Assembly: GCA_019925105.1 (NCBI GenBank)
Contig: JAHGAU010000005.1
Coordinates: 1,426,001-1,490,000, forward strand
From: Niebla homalea
Taxonomy: Eukaryota > Ascomycota > Lecanoromycetes > Lecanorales > Ramalinaceae
Length of the DNA stretch: 64,000 nucleotides
Reading direction: 5' to 3'
Shown: piece by piece, positions 29,028 to 41,363 of the stretch
Position numbering within the stretch: the first letter of the stretch is position 1
Layout of the letters: every line of letters begins with the position of its first letter
Notes under the pieces: generated by a model
What the model saw: the letters and a program-made list of their open reading frames with translations, nothing else
The model's database searches: none
Told to the model about the DNA's origin: nothing
Translations under genes and position numbers: made by a program

Positions 29028-31427
29028 ATGGTCAAACGCAAATTGGCTGCGCTCGAGAAGGTGGACGCCGACTTGTGGGTCCTGTGTGCCTGAAATGGTT
29101 TGAAGGGTCTCAGCTAAAAATGTGAAGGACTAATTTACAATATAAAATCAGACGGGATCCTGGGTGTGTCGCCAAGTGCAAGCTTCTGGTATCATTGTCA
29201 AAGTACTGACAACTACAGCTCGTATGTGAAGGAGTTCGTCGAGCAATACAGCCAATATGAAAACCAAAGAGAAATCTTTCTTCAAGCTCCATCGACTGCA
29301 GTCGACAGCAGCATTGTTTCCCTCAAGGATCTGATCGATTTCATCTCCCATGTGGCGGACTGCTATCCGTCGCAGACAGCTCACTTTCCTAGCGAGCTCA
29401 TTCAAGTCCTCCAGACTCACCACCATGAGCTTGAAAGCGAGCTCCGCGAAAAGATTGTCAGCAGCTTGGTCTTACTACGGAGAAAGAACATTATCGATTC
29501 TCCTTCCCTGTTGAATACCTTGTTTCCTATCCTCGTTAACACACCAAGCAAGACTCTGCGCGCGCTGCTCTTTCAAAAGATACTTTCAGACCTCCGCAAC
29601 TCGAACGCGAATGCCACCAATCACCGCCTTAATCGCACGATTCAGAAGATCTTGCAGGACCTCTTGACTGGCGACAGATCCTCCCCCAAGGGCCTCTGGG
29701 CTGTCAAGCTCACTAGAGAGTTGTGGAAGCGCCAGATATGGACCGACACCCGGGCTGTGGAGATTATGAAAGAAGCAGCTCTGGCCGACAACGAGAAGGT
29801 TGTCGTAGGCGGAGTGCACTTCTTCCTTGGGGGAGACAAGGAAAGAGAAGAACTGGAGGATGAAAGCAGTGACGAAGAAGCTGTGGATATTGGGAAGGTC
29901 AAGCATCAGATGGCGATCAACAAGAAGAACAAGAAAAAGGCAAAACTTATCGACAATGCTCTCGCTACGGTGAAGAAGAAGGAGCGGAGGAAGAAACAAC
30001 CGCACCCCCTGAACTTCTCCGCTTTTCACTTGCTGCATGACCCACAAGGATTCGCAGAGGATGTCTTTCGAAAGCACCTTCAGAGCACCAAATCGAAGCT
30101 CAATCTCCAACAGAAGTTGTTGTGTCTACAACTCGTCTCTCGCCTTGTTGGTCTCCACAAACTCACCCTCTTAAGCTTATACTCCTATTTCCTGAAATAT
30201 CTCACACCGCGTCAGCCGTCAGTCACATCGTTCCTCGCCTCACTTGCACAAGCTACACACAATTTGGTGCCTCCTGACGTACTAGAACCTTTGGTGATGA
30301 AAATCGCGAACGAGTTTGTCTCAGAGGCGGTTGCTGCCGAGGTGGCATCAGCTGGACTCAATGCAATTCGCGAAATATGTGTCCGTCAGCCGATGGCGAT
30401 GAATGATACTTTGCTTCAAGACCTAGTCATGTATCGCAAGAGCAAAGACAAAGGAGTCATGATGGCAGCAAAGGGGCTTTTGAGCCTCTACCGTGAGGTC
30501 AGTGCCAACTTGCTGAAGAAACGAGACAGAGGCAAAGCTGCTGCCTTAGGCCTTCGATCTGGTGGGAAAAAGGAACAGCGATTCGGTGAGCAGATCATTG
30601 GCGAGATCGAAGGACTCGAACTTTTAGAGCGCTGGAAGGAAGGGGAGCGTGAGCGACAGAGAGCAGAGAAGGGTGCTCTCGCGGAAAGGATGGCTGAAAA
30701 GGAGGGGCTCAGAGGTGAAGAAGGGGATGATGAAGATGAGGAGGAGGATGACGACGAGAGTGGATGGGAAGTGGACGAGGAGGATTCCGATGACTCTGAG
30801 GGCTGGATTGCTGTTGAGAGCGATGAGGATATTAATCCGATCGATTCTGAACAACAGCCGTCCGAAAAGAGGCCCAAGGTTGCTCAAACCCCCATAAATT
30901 CAGACGATGACAAAGAGAGCCACGCCTCAAAACCTCCAGTACCACCAGAATCTGTGTCCAAATTGGCAACCAGCCGGATCCTCACACCAGCAGACCTTGC
31001 AAAGCTTCAGGAGCTTCGCCTCTCCGCGAGCGTCAATCAACTTCTCCCAGCAGCGCAACGAAAGCGAGCAGCTCAAGCAGCCGCAGCTCTTCATGCTCGA
31101 CACGCCGATGACCCGCTGACTGCTGCGGAGATCGAAGGGCTGGCCTTACTTTCCAAGAAAGACTCCAAATCCGAAAGGATGGCAAAAGCAAAGGAGGGCA
31201 AAGACGATAGGAGCGAGCACAAGAGCACCCAGGCTGTCAGGAAATCGAAAAAGGAGGCCCAAGGCAAGAGCACCACCAACAAGGAGAAGGCAAGAAAGAA
31301 AAATTTCTTGATGACGCTAGGCAAGGGCAAGGCGAAGAACAAGCGGAGTCTGGTAGAAACCAGGAGGGTGTTGAAGGCTCACAGCGAGAGGAAGAAAAGG
31401 GGTGGCAAGAGGGGAAATCGCGGCTGA
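29028..31427 (+). CDS. SDA1: Sda1, 60S ribosomal subunit biogenesis/export factor
   Basis: Nuclear protein needed for 60S pre-ribosome maturation and export. Exons 29028-29074, 29128-29163 and 29219-31427 (introns 53 and 55 nt) encode 763 residues, close to yeast Sda1 (767). The two tiny first exons, 47 and 36 nt, restore the family N-terminus: MVKRKLAALEKVDADLTNLQ, then YKIRRDPGSYVKEFVEQYSQ. The NUC130/Sda1 helical-repeat domain covers about 60-400 (QYENQREIFL, NTPSKTLRALLFQKIL, FSAFHLLHDPQGFAE). Then follow a bipartite charged region with KKNKKKAKLIDNA, a long acidic stretch of Asp/Glu/Ser at about 540-620, ILTPADLAKLQELR, and a Lys/Arg-rich C-terminus likely acting as nuclear localisation signals. 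Confidence 0.97.
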
Positions 31428-31688
31428 TCACTGGTATGGGACACTTCTCATGGTGTCAAGATACCGTGTCATCTCTGTCCGCGTACAAACCGCGTCCACA
31501 CTGCTCGTTCTGTATACCAACACAGATCGGTGTTACCTATCATGTGTCGCCGAGCTCTCCGCGTACATAATGAGACCAGGTTGTCCGTGGTCTCCTCCAT
31601 CTGACCACATCCTACCAAAGTCAGGAAACAACTTCCCTCCATTCCGGTACACACTCTCGAAATACGACACAGTATAACGGCTACTGGA

Positions 31689-33979
31689 ATGGCCATGGCG
31701 AGTACTGCCACCTTTCTCCCAGCTGAAATCTGGCAGAATGTCTTCGACCTTCTCGGCTCCTGGAATCAACTGTCAGATATGACGCATGCGTGGACGACGT
31801 TGAGACTTGTCAACTCGACCTTCAAGAAAGACATCGAAGCCCGCTTCAAACAACTGTTCAACAAAGAGCAGGTCCGCATTCGAATTGCCGGCGGTATGGT
31901 AGAAGCGTGGATACCTGCTTTCCCATCATGAGCTGATGCCAAGTTAGGCATATACTGCGTCACATGGGACACCTTTTCCGAAGCTAAAGCCAGGGCATAT
32001 GATGACTTCATAACCCGCAAGCATCCTCGAAGCTATGCACGACGTTACCCCCCAAAGTACTCGACCGTGCTTGATAATATCGACATGCGTTTTAAGCAAT
32101 TCAAAGAACATGATGAGCAGCGCGTGTTGTTCCAGAGCCCGCCTCCCGACTCTGGACACAATGAGGATCCGAAGAAGTCTAAGGAGGATGATCCGCCACA
32201 CGTGTCCCTAGGCCTCCGACGACTCATGGAGCTTCGAACAGGTTGCGAAGATTTCTGCAGCGGAGCTTTACCAGCAGATCCCAGGGACTATTTCAGTCCC
32301 ACTGCTTTGCAGCACTTCACTCGTAGGCAATGGAAGGGTGTCCAGGTCCAGAAATTGCACCCTTCAACTGAAGAGGTCGATCCTTTCCTGGAAAGACCAA
32401 TTCAGGTAAGGATAGGGTCTTGGAAGACATATTGCCCAATCTCAGACATTGGCTTTGACTTCAAGAATGGAACGCTACAGTTTGCATGGAGGGAGATTTT
32501 AGCGTCTTTCTTCTGCAATATGAGACTAGCTCGCGCGCTTCATAGCGTACGTGATACTCGGAGATGGTTTGATATGTGGACAAAGCTGACTTATGCTAGG
32601 AAAACGACACCCTTCGAGCAAGTGCATGGAAGGAGGTGCGAATTCGCCAAGAACGGACACATGCAGCAAGCTTGGGTCAACTGCCACGCTCTCGACGTTG
32701 CCAGATTTACTCTGGCGTGTGGGATGGCAAACTGGAGACTCTCATCAGTAGATGGGACAGCAGTGAGCCATCAGAGGAGCCAGTCTTACTCGCCCTGCGA
32801 GATTCAAAGTTTGGGCAGAGCATAAAAGAGGAGGTTCTATTGTTCACTCCAGAGGATACATACCCCAACCCTCTGAACTGTGGTGAACAGAAACCGGAAC
32901 CGGCCTATCCCTTTCTTGAGGAAGACCAGGAGACCAAAGCTCAACGAATCGAAATTGGCTTCAGCAAATCTGGAGAAGATGTGAAATCCGCATATGCAAG
33001 TGTTACAGCGGCAGCCTCTTCCAAAGCGCAATTAGACGCTGTTGGGGAGTCCATCGCCACGTTGAAACGCAAGCGCACACCCGTGAAGGTCGCAATTGAT
33101 CACGAGCTCTCCGGCATTCCAGAGCATGACGATACATCCCGACTGTCAATCAAGCGCCGTTGCATTGATCCCAATGCGACCGATGAAGGCGTGGCCTCCA
33201 AGAGGGAGTACAAAGGCGGATTTGGTCTCGTGGCAAACGAATTTACCACGGACTCAAAGCGAAACATCTTCAGCAATAAGCCAATAAGAACTTCAAGAGT
33301 ATCGACGCCCCCCAATTCGGTTCCGAGCAAGACGGTCGAACAGAATCAAAGGCATTGGAGGTATCGAAAGGCACCATCTCCTCTTGTTAACAAGTCTAAA
33401 ACGTTCCCAAGAGATAGCCTTGGTTTACTCAGGGGATCAGCATCAGAGGAGCCACAAACCTCTTGGAAGCAGACTCACGTCTCACACATCACACGCCTCC
33501 ATTCACATGCAGAGGTTCACGAGAAAGGTGGCTCGAGCACTGGTCTGACTTCTCAAGATATCGAGCCATCAATCGTCTCCACCCCCCAAAGCGGTCATCT
33601 TTTGACCCCTTTATCAGCGCCTGCAAAGCTGGGATGGACGAAGAGGCCTGGAGGTTGTGGTAGACTGAGGGGCAAAGCTCTGCAAGGACTGGATGCTTCG
33701 GTACGATCAGAGGGTACTGGCAGCAGAATTGCAACTTCACCTGAACGCTCACTACCAGCCACCCCAAGATTCACACTGCAGAAGAAGCGTGCCTTTGACG
33801 ACGGAGCTGGTGAAGAGGGCTCACATGGTCATACTTCCTCGCCATGTCCTTCAGCAGGTGCTAGAGCGAAGCACCAAGGCGGATCTGATATGAAAGCGCT
33901 TGAGGGGATTCGACATCGTGCTGAGGCCTCACCATCTCCGGCCGCGAGACCTGCTATGAAGAAGCGAAAGCGGATGTAG
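31689..33979 (+). CDS. F-box-like protein with long disordered C-terminus
   Basis: Exons 31689-31893, 31948-32546 and 32600-33979 (introns 54 and 53 nt) encode 727 residues. A further 75-nt in-frame segment, 32406-32480, has a GTAAGG donor, a TTTGAC branch-like site and a CTACAG acceptor with no stop; if it is an intron the protein has 702 residues. The N-terminus, FLPAEIWQNVFDLL then WTTLRLVNSTFKKDIE, fits an F-box-type helical motif (substrate adaptor of SCF ubiquitin ligases). A folded-looking region follows to about residue 330. The last 400 residues are disordered, Ser/Pro/Lys-rich, with basic clusters such as LKRKRTP and MKKRKRM that suggest nuclear targeting. The F-box call is from pattern only. 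Confidence 0.75.
32406..32480 (+). other. Candidate 75-nt in-frame intron
   Basis: GTAAGG at the left end, TACAG at the right end, TTTGAC about 25 nt before the acceptor, and no in-frame stop. The translation can therefore run through or skip it. Confidence 0.5.
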
Positions 33980-34688
33980 TATAAAGCGGCTGAGGATGTT
34001 GGAAGTGAGGACCATTCAAGAAGTGTATCCAATATGGAGCTCTATTTTCTATATATAGTGTACGAAAGCATGATGCACATGACCAATGGATATTAGACCT
34101 CTATCGCTACACTGGTATTTTCTAACGTTGAAGTATTGGCAAAGATTGTTACTAATTTTTAAAATGCAGAATGCCAAGCCCTTCCCACGTGCCGAATGAA
34201 GCCGATTAGCCGACGAGCCCGAGAACCGAATTTAGCAAGTCCCCTCGTCTCCCGATCAAGCCGATCTCCAGGTCCTCCGACTCTGCCGCTCACACCCTTC
34301 ACGTCTGGCCCGGATCATTGGCTCTGGAACCAACCATTATCGATGGCCGGGCCCAACCACAACTTTTGTACAACATGTGTCAAGTAGACTTACTTACGTT
34401 CATCCACCCTCAAGGCTTAAAGGCGCCACTCCGGAATTTGAACATCAGATGACCCAAGCTCACCGGAAGGACATCCTGATGACAGAGCTCAGTCTCCACG
34501 TCCCGCCCGTCAGCCTCCCAGCTAAGTAATCGGCGCCAAGAGAGCTGCGAGCATCGACCTCTTGGATAACCTCAGAGACGAGTTTTATCATACGAGCATC
34601 AAGTGCCGTATGCAAGCAATCGTCTTCTTTCTTGGCGCTACGGCTTTCCATTCTTCCGTTGGCCCCAAGCCTCCATAATTCTCACAAG
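33980..34688. other. Intergenic, no gene seen
   Basis: About 700 bp; AT-rich with a TATATATAG run near 34052, then the leader of the basic Ser-rich protein gene. Confidence 0.5.
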
Positions 34689-35520
34689 ATGCCTTTCCGG
34701 GCCAAGATGAAACGAGCTTTTGGTCGCAGCTCGAGCACCGAGTATGATCCCTCCAACCCTCTGACCCACACAATCTCCAAGAAGTCAAAGAAGGATTACC
34801 CAGCCAATGTCTACAAGCCTGGCGAAGCAATGCCGCGTCCCAAATATCGAGGCCCGTACAATCAAGCTCATCAAGACAAACTGTCCGCCTTCTCCTTCGG
34901 AGATGCTTGGAAAGGTCGCAAAGACAGCACCGACTCCAAGCAATCTAGAGCTGGAGTCAGCGATTACAGTCCCATGGGTAGCAGGTTGCCCAGCCGCGGG
35001 CCATCCCGACGCGGCAGTGCTTGGAGTGCCATGAGCGGTAAGGACGGGAAAAGATTCTGGGGTATGGGCAGCAGGAAGAACAGTGCTATTGCGTACGAGG
35101 ACAGCTCGCACCTGAATGGGAACGCTGCGGCAAGTGTGGCGGAGAATAAAGAAGGCGATGATGACGTTGCGAATGGTGAGTCTCCCTGTTTCATCTATCC
35201 GACCAGGAAGATGAGGCCAGGTGCCGGTAGGGTGTTGGATGGTCAGAAGCGGTCTGCTGATACACGTGACAGTCGGACTCTCTCGGCAGCATACCGCTGA
35301 AAATAAGCCTCTGCGAGGTGTATCCAATGATGAGGATGTTGAAATGTCAGGCCTCGAGACGCAAAAGACGGCCACGAACGGGCACGGCAAGGGAGGCGAT
35401 CAGCTCGAGCCCCTTGATACACAGAGAACAATCACCAATGGTCAACTCTTTTCGGCCGATGAGCTTGCAAATGCCATGTCACAGAGCACTCTACGAGCTT
35501 CGCGCAGAGAAAAGCCGTAG
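34689..35520 (+). CDS. Basic Ser-rich fungal protein of unknown function
   Basis: Exons 34689-35175 and 35273-35520 (97-nt intron, GTGAGT donor, GACAG acceptor; phase kept) encode 244 residues. The N-terminus is basic (MPFRAKMKRAFGRSSS). A conserved-looking block follows: YKPGEAMPRPKYRGPYNQAH, then DKLSAFSFGDAWKGR. The middle is Ser/Arg/Gly-rich (RLPSRGPSRRGSAWSAM) and the C-terminus is acidic with Thr/Asn repeats (TATNGHGKGG, RTITNGQ). No membrane segment and no recognised domain. Kinase-type RRGS and SRKNS sites suggest phosphoregulation, which is inference. Confidence 0.7.
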
Positions 35521-36553
35521 TGGTTACAACATTGTGTGCAGGAGGCACACTTTTGACGGCACACGGCCGTCCACGTGTCGCATGCAAGAATGTATGCGCC
35601 AAATATCATGCGTAGAAAGAAAACATACAAGACGAATACATCAATTGATAGATTTGGGACGATTGCTGCCTACACTGTAACATACATTTTCCAAGTCCGG
35701 GTTGGGCAAAGCGAGTAATTTCGCATCTAGACTATCGAGGCAAACTAGAATAGATCATCTCCAAATTCACTTACAAACAGGAAACAGGCATAGAGTAGGC
35801 AGGAAAGTGAATGTAGGTTGATTGCCAGTGCCTTGATCAGATCTGTAGATCACTCAACACCACACCTCGGTGTGGCTGGAGCAGCTTGATATGTGGCTGT
35901 GCTGGACCCTGAATAACTCCTTCTGGCTTCCTATTACCAGGATTGGTAGGGTTGCCGTGATCATCCCAAGATACCAAAGGCGGCTGGCCTACCAAGGCCA
36001 CAGATTTTTGCGAGACCGTGCAGCATCTTGTTTGGTGAAGAATCAGCTGTAGGCGGTGAGCTGTACCGTGACACCGTCAGGGGAAAGTGGGGTCGGCCAT
36101 TCCCAAGCTTCCCCACTTCCTGATTCATGAATCCAGGTTTTGACAAGCGGCACATTGCATTGGTTGAGGTGTCTCACACTCTCACTGCCTTGGGTGATCT
36201 ACTCTTGGTATATGTCCATACTTCTTTTGGTACTCCAAGTTCTTGCTAGTCTTGCGTTTCACGATCTGTGTGCCTCACCCCTGTCGCTTCTATATTCCAA
36301 AGTAATCAGCCTTCATCCTTCCAAGAAAGGATTAACACACGCCATGGTTGATCACTTAAGGTAGCACAAGTATAAAGTCCTTTGGCATCCTCTGTTCTTC
36401 ATCTTTACTGCAGATTCCCCTTACTCCATCATCCCGTGCGAAACTTTGGGTGGTCAATAGCTCCAGTACCCTTGCGTCATTCATTGATTGATCTTACCAT
36501 AACTACAAAGAACATCGACTCACTACACCTGTCCCTCACTGGCCATTGGAATC
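35521..36553. other. Intergenic; promoter of the dehydrin-like gene
   Basis: About 1 kb with no supported gene. It holds three STRE cores and a TATA-like element. Confidence 0.55.
36079..36421. promoter_or_regulatory. STRE-like sites and TATA-like box upstream of the dehydrin-like gene
   Basis: AGGGG at 36079-36083, CCCCT at 36279-36283 and CCCCT at 36417-36421 match the stress-response element core. TATAAA lies at 36371-36376, about 180 bp before the ATG. A five-base core is expected by chance every few hundred bases on both strands, so this is suggestive only. Confidence 0.35.
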
Positions 36554-39500
36554 ATGGAGAAGCTCAAAAATATCATGTACGGACCTCCCATGCTGCTTCA
36601 ATATCTGTGAAGACACCTTCCTAACCTCGTGAACCAGCTCTGGGGGTCATAAAACCGATGAAGCGGTGACGCACGACAACACCCAGTCTCAAAACCCGAT
36701 CAGCGCTGGCAATGATCCTACCTCAGGTCAAGGAAGCCATTTTAGCAACACACGCACCGGTGGCGACCAGCCCCTGTCCTCGTCCACCAACCCTACGTCA
36801 TCAACCGCTGGCACTCATGGACTTCGAGAACCTCACTCTTCTCGCATGCCAGGCAGCTTCGACGATGATGCGGCAACGACCGCCTCTGTCAAGTCGGGAA
36901 TTCCTGGCTCATCACAGGCTGAAGGTAGACCGCTATTCTCTTCACTCCTTCTTTGGCATCTGCCGCTTCACCCACGATTGTCAGATGCTCTGTCAAACGG
37001 CTCTGCTGACTTATCGTATCACAGATTATGGCAGCGGCCAACCACGGACATATGGACACGAGGGAAGCCAGCCCTTATCCTCTACTGGCCACACATTGAG
37101 CTCTGCTCCAACGGGATCTAGTGCCATGAATTTCGGCTCGGGCTCCGGCATGGGCTCTGGCATGACCGACCCTACAAGGACCTCTACTCAGCCTACGAGC
37201 ATGGGCACAACAGGCACCCACCATGTGAGCAATGTCAACCCTGGCTCCAACATTGATATGGGCCTCGCCGGAATAGGCCGCAATACTGCCAGGAGGTAAG
37301 CAAACCTAATGTTCCTACCCGTGAATCAAGAGCTTATAATGAATTAGTGGTGAGCATGGTCTTCGTCATTCCAGTGGAAACTCTCATCTCGGTCGAGATG
37401 CAGCTCTCGAGACTGGCGCCCTTGGTGCCGGTTCCGCAGCAACTCATCAAGACAGTCAAGCAAGTGACTCCGGACGTTCCTTCCCACTGGCAGGAAGCTC
37501 CACAAATGCTCCAAACTTCTCGACTCCTGGCCAAATCGGCACTTACCCCGCTGGAGGTGTTGCCCCTGGACACTCATCCAGTGAAACGAGCAGCCACGCC
37601 GGACCTCATTCATCGACTCTGGCGGACCGTAGTCTCCATTCGCATGCGAACGAAGGTCAGGGGTTGGGTCAGAGCTCAAATTTCTCAGGACTTGGTTCAG
37701 GAATGGGCTCTACGCCTGGGCATACAGGATCATCAACCACCGGCCCTCACTCCTCCAGCTTTGCAAATAAGGCAGACCCTCGTATTGATGTGAACTCTAA
37801 CAGAGACTATTCACAAGGCACTGGCACAGGCGCCGGCCTTGGTTCGGGGTCTGGTGTTGGCCACCATGGCACTGGTACTGCTGGCACGACTGATCCCATG
37901 GGTACACATGGCACCACTGGCACACATGGCACCACTGGCACACATGGCAGCGGCCTTGGACAAAGCTCAAATTACTCTGGCGTCTCACCTTCGAGCGGTT
38001 CGCAAGGTCTTGGCGGGTATGGCTCCGACTATCCTCATGTACCAGGCCCCCACAGTACCGATACTGCAAACAGACTTGACCCGCATGTTGGGAACGGAGG
38101 TTCGATTTCAGGCACTACAGCTCCGCCTAACACGGGTCCTGGACACAATCTAGGCAGGGACGCAGCCGTTGCTGGCGGTGCTGGTGCGTTGGGCGCTGGC
38201 ACTTACGGTGCCGAGCGCGGTCATAGCAGCTCTGGCGTGCCAGAGCCCTCCTCCACTTCAGGCAGAAACGACCCCGTTGCTTCAAGTCATTCGGGATTAA
38301 GCAGTGGGATGCCTGGTCACAGCTCTACTCAAAGTTCATCTACCAAGCCTTCGCTGATGGAAAGATTAGACCCTCGCAAAGATACTTCAAAGCCAGGAGT
38401 AGAGAAGGATCACCACACTGGGCGTGACGCAGGAGCAATGGGAGCTGGTAGTGCTCTTGGAGGCGCAGCTGCATACGAAGGCGCAAAGCCTCATGGTAGC
38501 AGTCATGGCCCTACTTCGACAGACTTGTCATCCCAAAGTCCGAGCACTCAGGATAACAACAGGATGACCGGCGCTGGGTACGGCCAAGAACCCGGTGTAT
38601 CTCAAACTGGTGCACATGGTCATCAAGGACTTGGGCAAGGTGGTACTATCGGTAGCGCCGTCACGAGTGGAGGCACAGGTCATCAAGATACTTATCGAGA
38701 TTCACCGTCAACAAGCGCCTCCCACCCAAGCGGAGGTCTGGCCGGGACATCAACTCATCAGCCTAGCGCCGGCTTGAGAGATACAACAGAGCATATACCG
38801 CACCCATCACAGGGTCATCACTACGGACGTGATGCGGGAGTTGCTGGTGTGGCCGGTGTTGGTGCGTATGAGGCCGACAAGCATCTTCATTCGGCGAGCA
38901 GCGACCCTCAAGAGCGCCTAGCTGGTTCGGGCCATGGCCTGAACACGAGAACTGATCCCGCCACTCAATCAGCATCTACCGTGGCGCCAGCCATCGGCTC
39001 TACAAAAAGCCGTGACTTGCCCGGACAAGGTAGCAATATCTCAGATCCACATGAGAGCAGACATCAAGGGTCTTCACTCGGTGCCGCAAGTGGCAGCGGA
39101 AACAGCGGCTATGACAGGAATCCTACAGCCGCAGCATCTGATACATACACGCCCGAGGAGCGACTTCACCATAGGGAGCGTGATGCAGCGCTGGGGGCAG
39201 CAGCAGGAGGTGGGTCTACAGGGCTCGCCGCTCATGAGCATAATCGTGGCGGACACAGTGGCTATGGCACTCATCCAAGCACTTCAACTTCTGAAGCATA
39301 CCCCAGTGAGGGTCGGCAACACCACACAGGACGTGATACTGGGCTAGGAGGCACTGCAGCCAGCGGAGCTGCAGGTCTTGCCGCTCACGAGCATGGTGCT
39401 GGTGGACACAGAGGTTATGATCAGCAGCCAATGGGTACTACGTCTAATGCATATGCATCTAATGATCGCCATCCTCACAAAGGACGTGATGCCGCCCTTG

Positions 39501-40171
39501 GAGCAGCAGCAGGCACCGGCGCTGCAGGATATGCCGCGCGAGAGCACGACAACAACAATACTTCCGACGTGACCAGCAAAGAGCAACGCCAAGAGTTAAA
39601 GCAAGCGCACAGACAAGAGAAGCATCACGAAAAGTCCATGGAGAAGGAAGACAAGAAGACCGAGAAAGCGATAGCCAAGGAGGAGAAGCAGCATGACAAA
39701 GCCGTCGCCGCCGAGGAGAAGAAGCACGATCATTCCCACGATAAGACGACCGAGAAGAAGCCCGGCCTCATTGATCGCCTGCTCCACCGGCACCACGATG
39801 AACCTGTCGAGGAGACCCAGCGACACGAGCCCGTTTCAGCTGGCAAAGATCAGCCGCACAGTAAGTTCCACTAAACTCCCATCACCTGCCATCCCTCAGC
39901 TTCGGGAACGAACATACTAACCATCTGCACCCTCCCAGAACCAGCGGAAGACCACACCGTCACCAACCTCCAAAACCTCGGCATGGACGACAGCCGCCCA
40001 GCCGGACATTCAACCACATACGACACTCAGCACGACACCAGCTCCACTGGCGCTCACGACTCTCCGATGGGAAGCGGCAAGACCACGCACGATGCGTATG
40101 GTGAGGGTGTTGGGCACAACAAGTTGCACAAAGAGCCTCCTGCGAAAGTGATGGAGCAGCGAGGGCTGTGA
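36554..40171 (+). CDS. Large DPR-motif dehydrin-like protein with GRDA repeats
   Basis: Five exons, 36554-36576, 36638-36924, 37025-37295, 37348-39860 and 39939-40171 (introns 61, 100, 52 and 78 nt), encode 1108 residues. The 23-nt first exon gives MEKLKNI. Three copies of the DPR motif known from Aspergillus dehydrin-like proteins are seen: NKADPRID at about 334-341, NRLDPHVG at about 435-442 and MERLDPRKD at about 531-539. Seven copies of a (G/E)RDA/T-Gly/Ala unit start near residues 209, 463, 552, 687, 804, 855 and 906. The C-terminal part is a Lys/Glu/His-rich helix (about 925-1000) ending in KKPGLIDRLLHRHH, faintly like a plant dehydrin K-segment. The chain is almost entirely Gly/Ser/Thr/His and disordered. 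The known Dpr proteins protect against osmotic, oxidative or freezing stress; the same role is inferred here. Confidence 0.85.
37909..37949 (+). repeat. Short tandem repeat inside the dehydrin-like gene
   Basis: GGCACCACTGGCACACAT is repeated in tandem (18-bp unit, about two copies plus a partial), encoding Gly-Thr-Thr-Gly-Thr-His. In-frame length changes would be tolerated. Confidence 0.75.
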
Positions 40172-40732
40172 GGGGATGAGCGCGAGATGGTGAGATGGTA
40201 AAGTGGTACGAACCAGGGCTGGGGGGTGAGGAGTTGAAATGGATACATAATTATATGGGAAAGGGTCTAAGATATGTAGCAAAGTGCGGTGGTTTAATGG
40301 CTGTAATGTTGAAAGGAAGATTGTGATCTGTTCATACCCATTGTACTTCTCAAGCGATTAATACAGTAGTTAAAAAATCCAAATGTCGATTCGCACTGGG
40401 AAATGTCTGCGTGTTGTGATTGATAGGGATGTTGAAAAGGGGCCTGTTTTTTTATATTGACGAATTACCACAGGTATCTCAAATACTTTCACCACATTCA
40501 GAACGACTCGAGGCCACCACAGGAATGTCCACGAATCCTTGAGAATCATATCCTCATTGACGAGGCCGTACGTAGGCAGATCTTTTTGTCTGAAGGAGAC
40601 CAACTCAAGTCTCGGAAGGTTTTGGATAAAAAAAAAAAAAGATGTGAAATGCAATTCCAGGCACCGAGCATATCCCCTCTTGTAAATGATTTACCTTCAC
40701 CCTTTTTTCCTTGTTGGAGTGGATGGCATGGA

Positions 40733-40758
40733 TGAGTGAGTGAGTGAGTGAGTGAGTG
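40733..40758. repeat. (TGAG)n microsatellite
   Basis: About 6.5 uninterrupted TGAG units. Confidence 0.9.
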
Positions 40759-41023
40759 AATTATGGATCGATTGATTGATTGTTATGATGTGAGTCAACA
40801 GTGTTGAGTTGATGGATTTGGCAATGATGGTCAGTCTGTAATGTAGGTGGGATGATTGATATACCAGTGGATAAAAAGTGTATGGGAAGTGAAGGATCAC
40901 TCCATTGAGCAGTTGTACCTTAACAAAGGGGGGCCGGAAGAAGATTTCTAGAAGGAGGTGGTGGTGGTTCACTCGCAAGAATGTTGTGAATATCGCTGGT
41001 CGTGAGGATCTGGCAAGTCATAC

Positions 41024-41040
41024 CCACACACACACACACA
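41024..41040. repeat. (CA)n microsatellite
   Basis: About eight CA units followed by CCACACAG. Confidence 0.85.
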
Positions 41041-41363
41041 CCACACAGCATGTAATGGGGGGAAACTGTGAAATTCATATTCATACCAATAACTTCTTGA
41101 CAGCTTCAAGACTCAGGATAAGGAGTTGAGAGGGTTCATGAGAATATGCCATACCACCTTGTCTATAAGCATTATGATTACAAGACGTCTATAGGATCCG
41201 CCCGGCTCACAGTGCCAGAACACAATGAACGCCATATCTTGAGATGAAGCACACAGTCGACGATTGGAACCCGAGAAAGCTTATGGGGAAGGGCGGCGTA
41301 GGGATGATTTTCTTGTATCCACGGGGAAGGGAGGAAAAAGGGGCCGCGGACTGCCGTCCCAAT

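Larger units (their letters stand above)
40172..41363. other. Intergenic with microsatellites
   Basis: 1.2 kb between converging genes. Contains A12 near 40629, (TGAG)n at 40733-40758 and (CA)n at 41024-41040. No gene seen. Confidence 0.65.
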
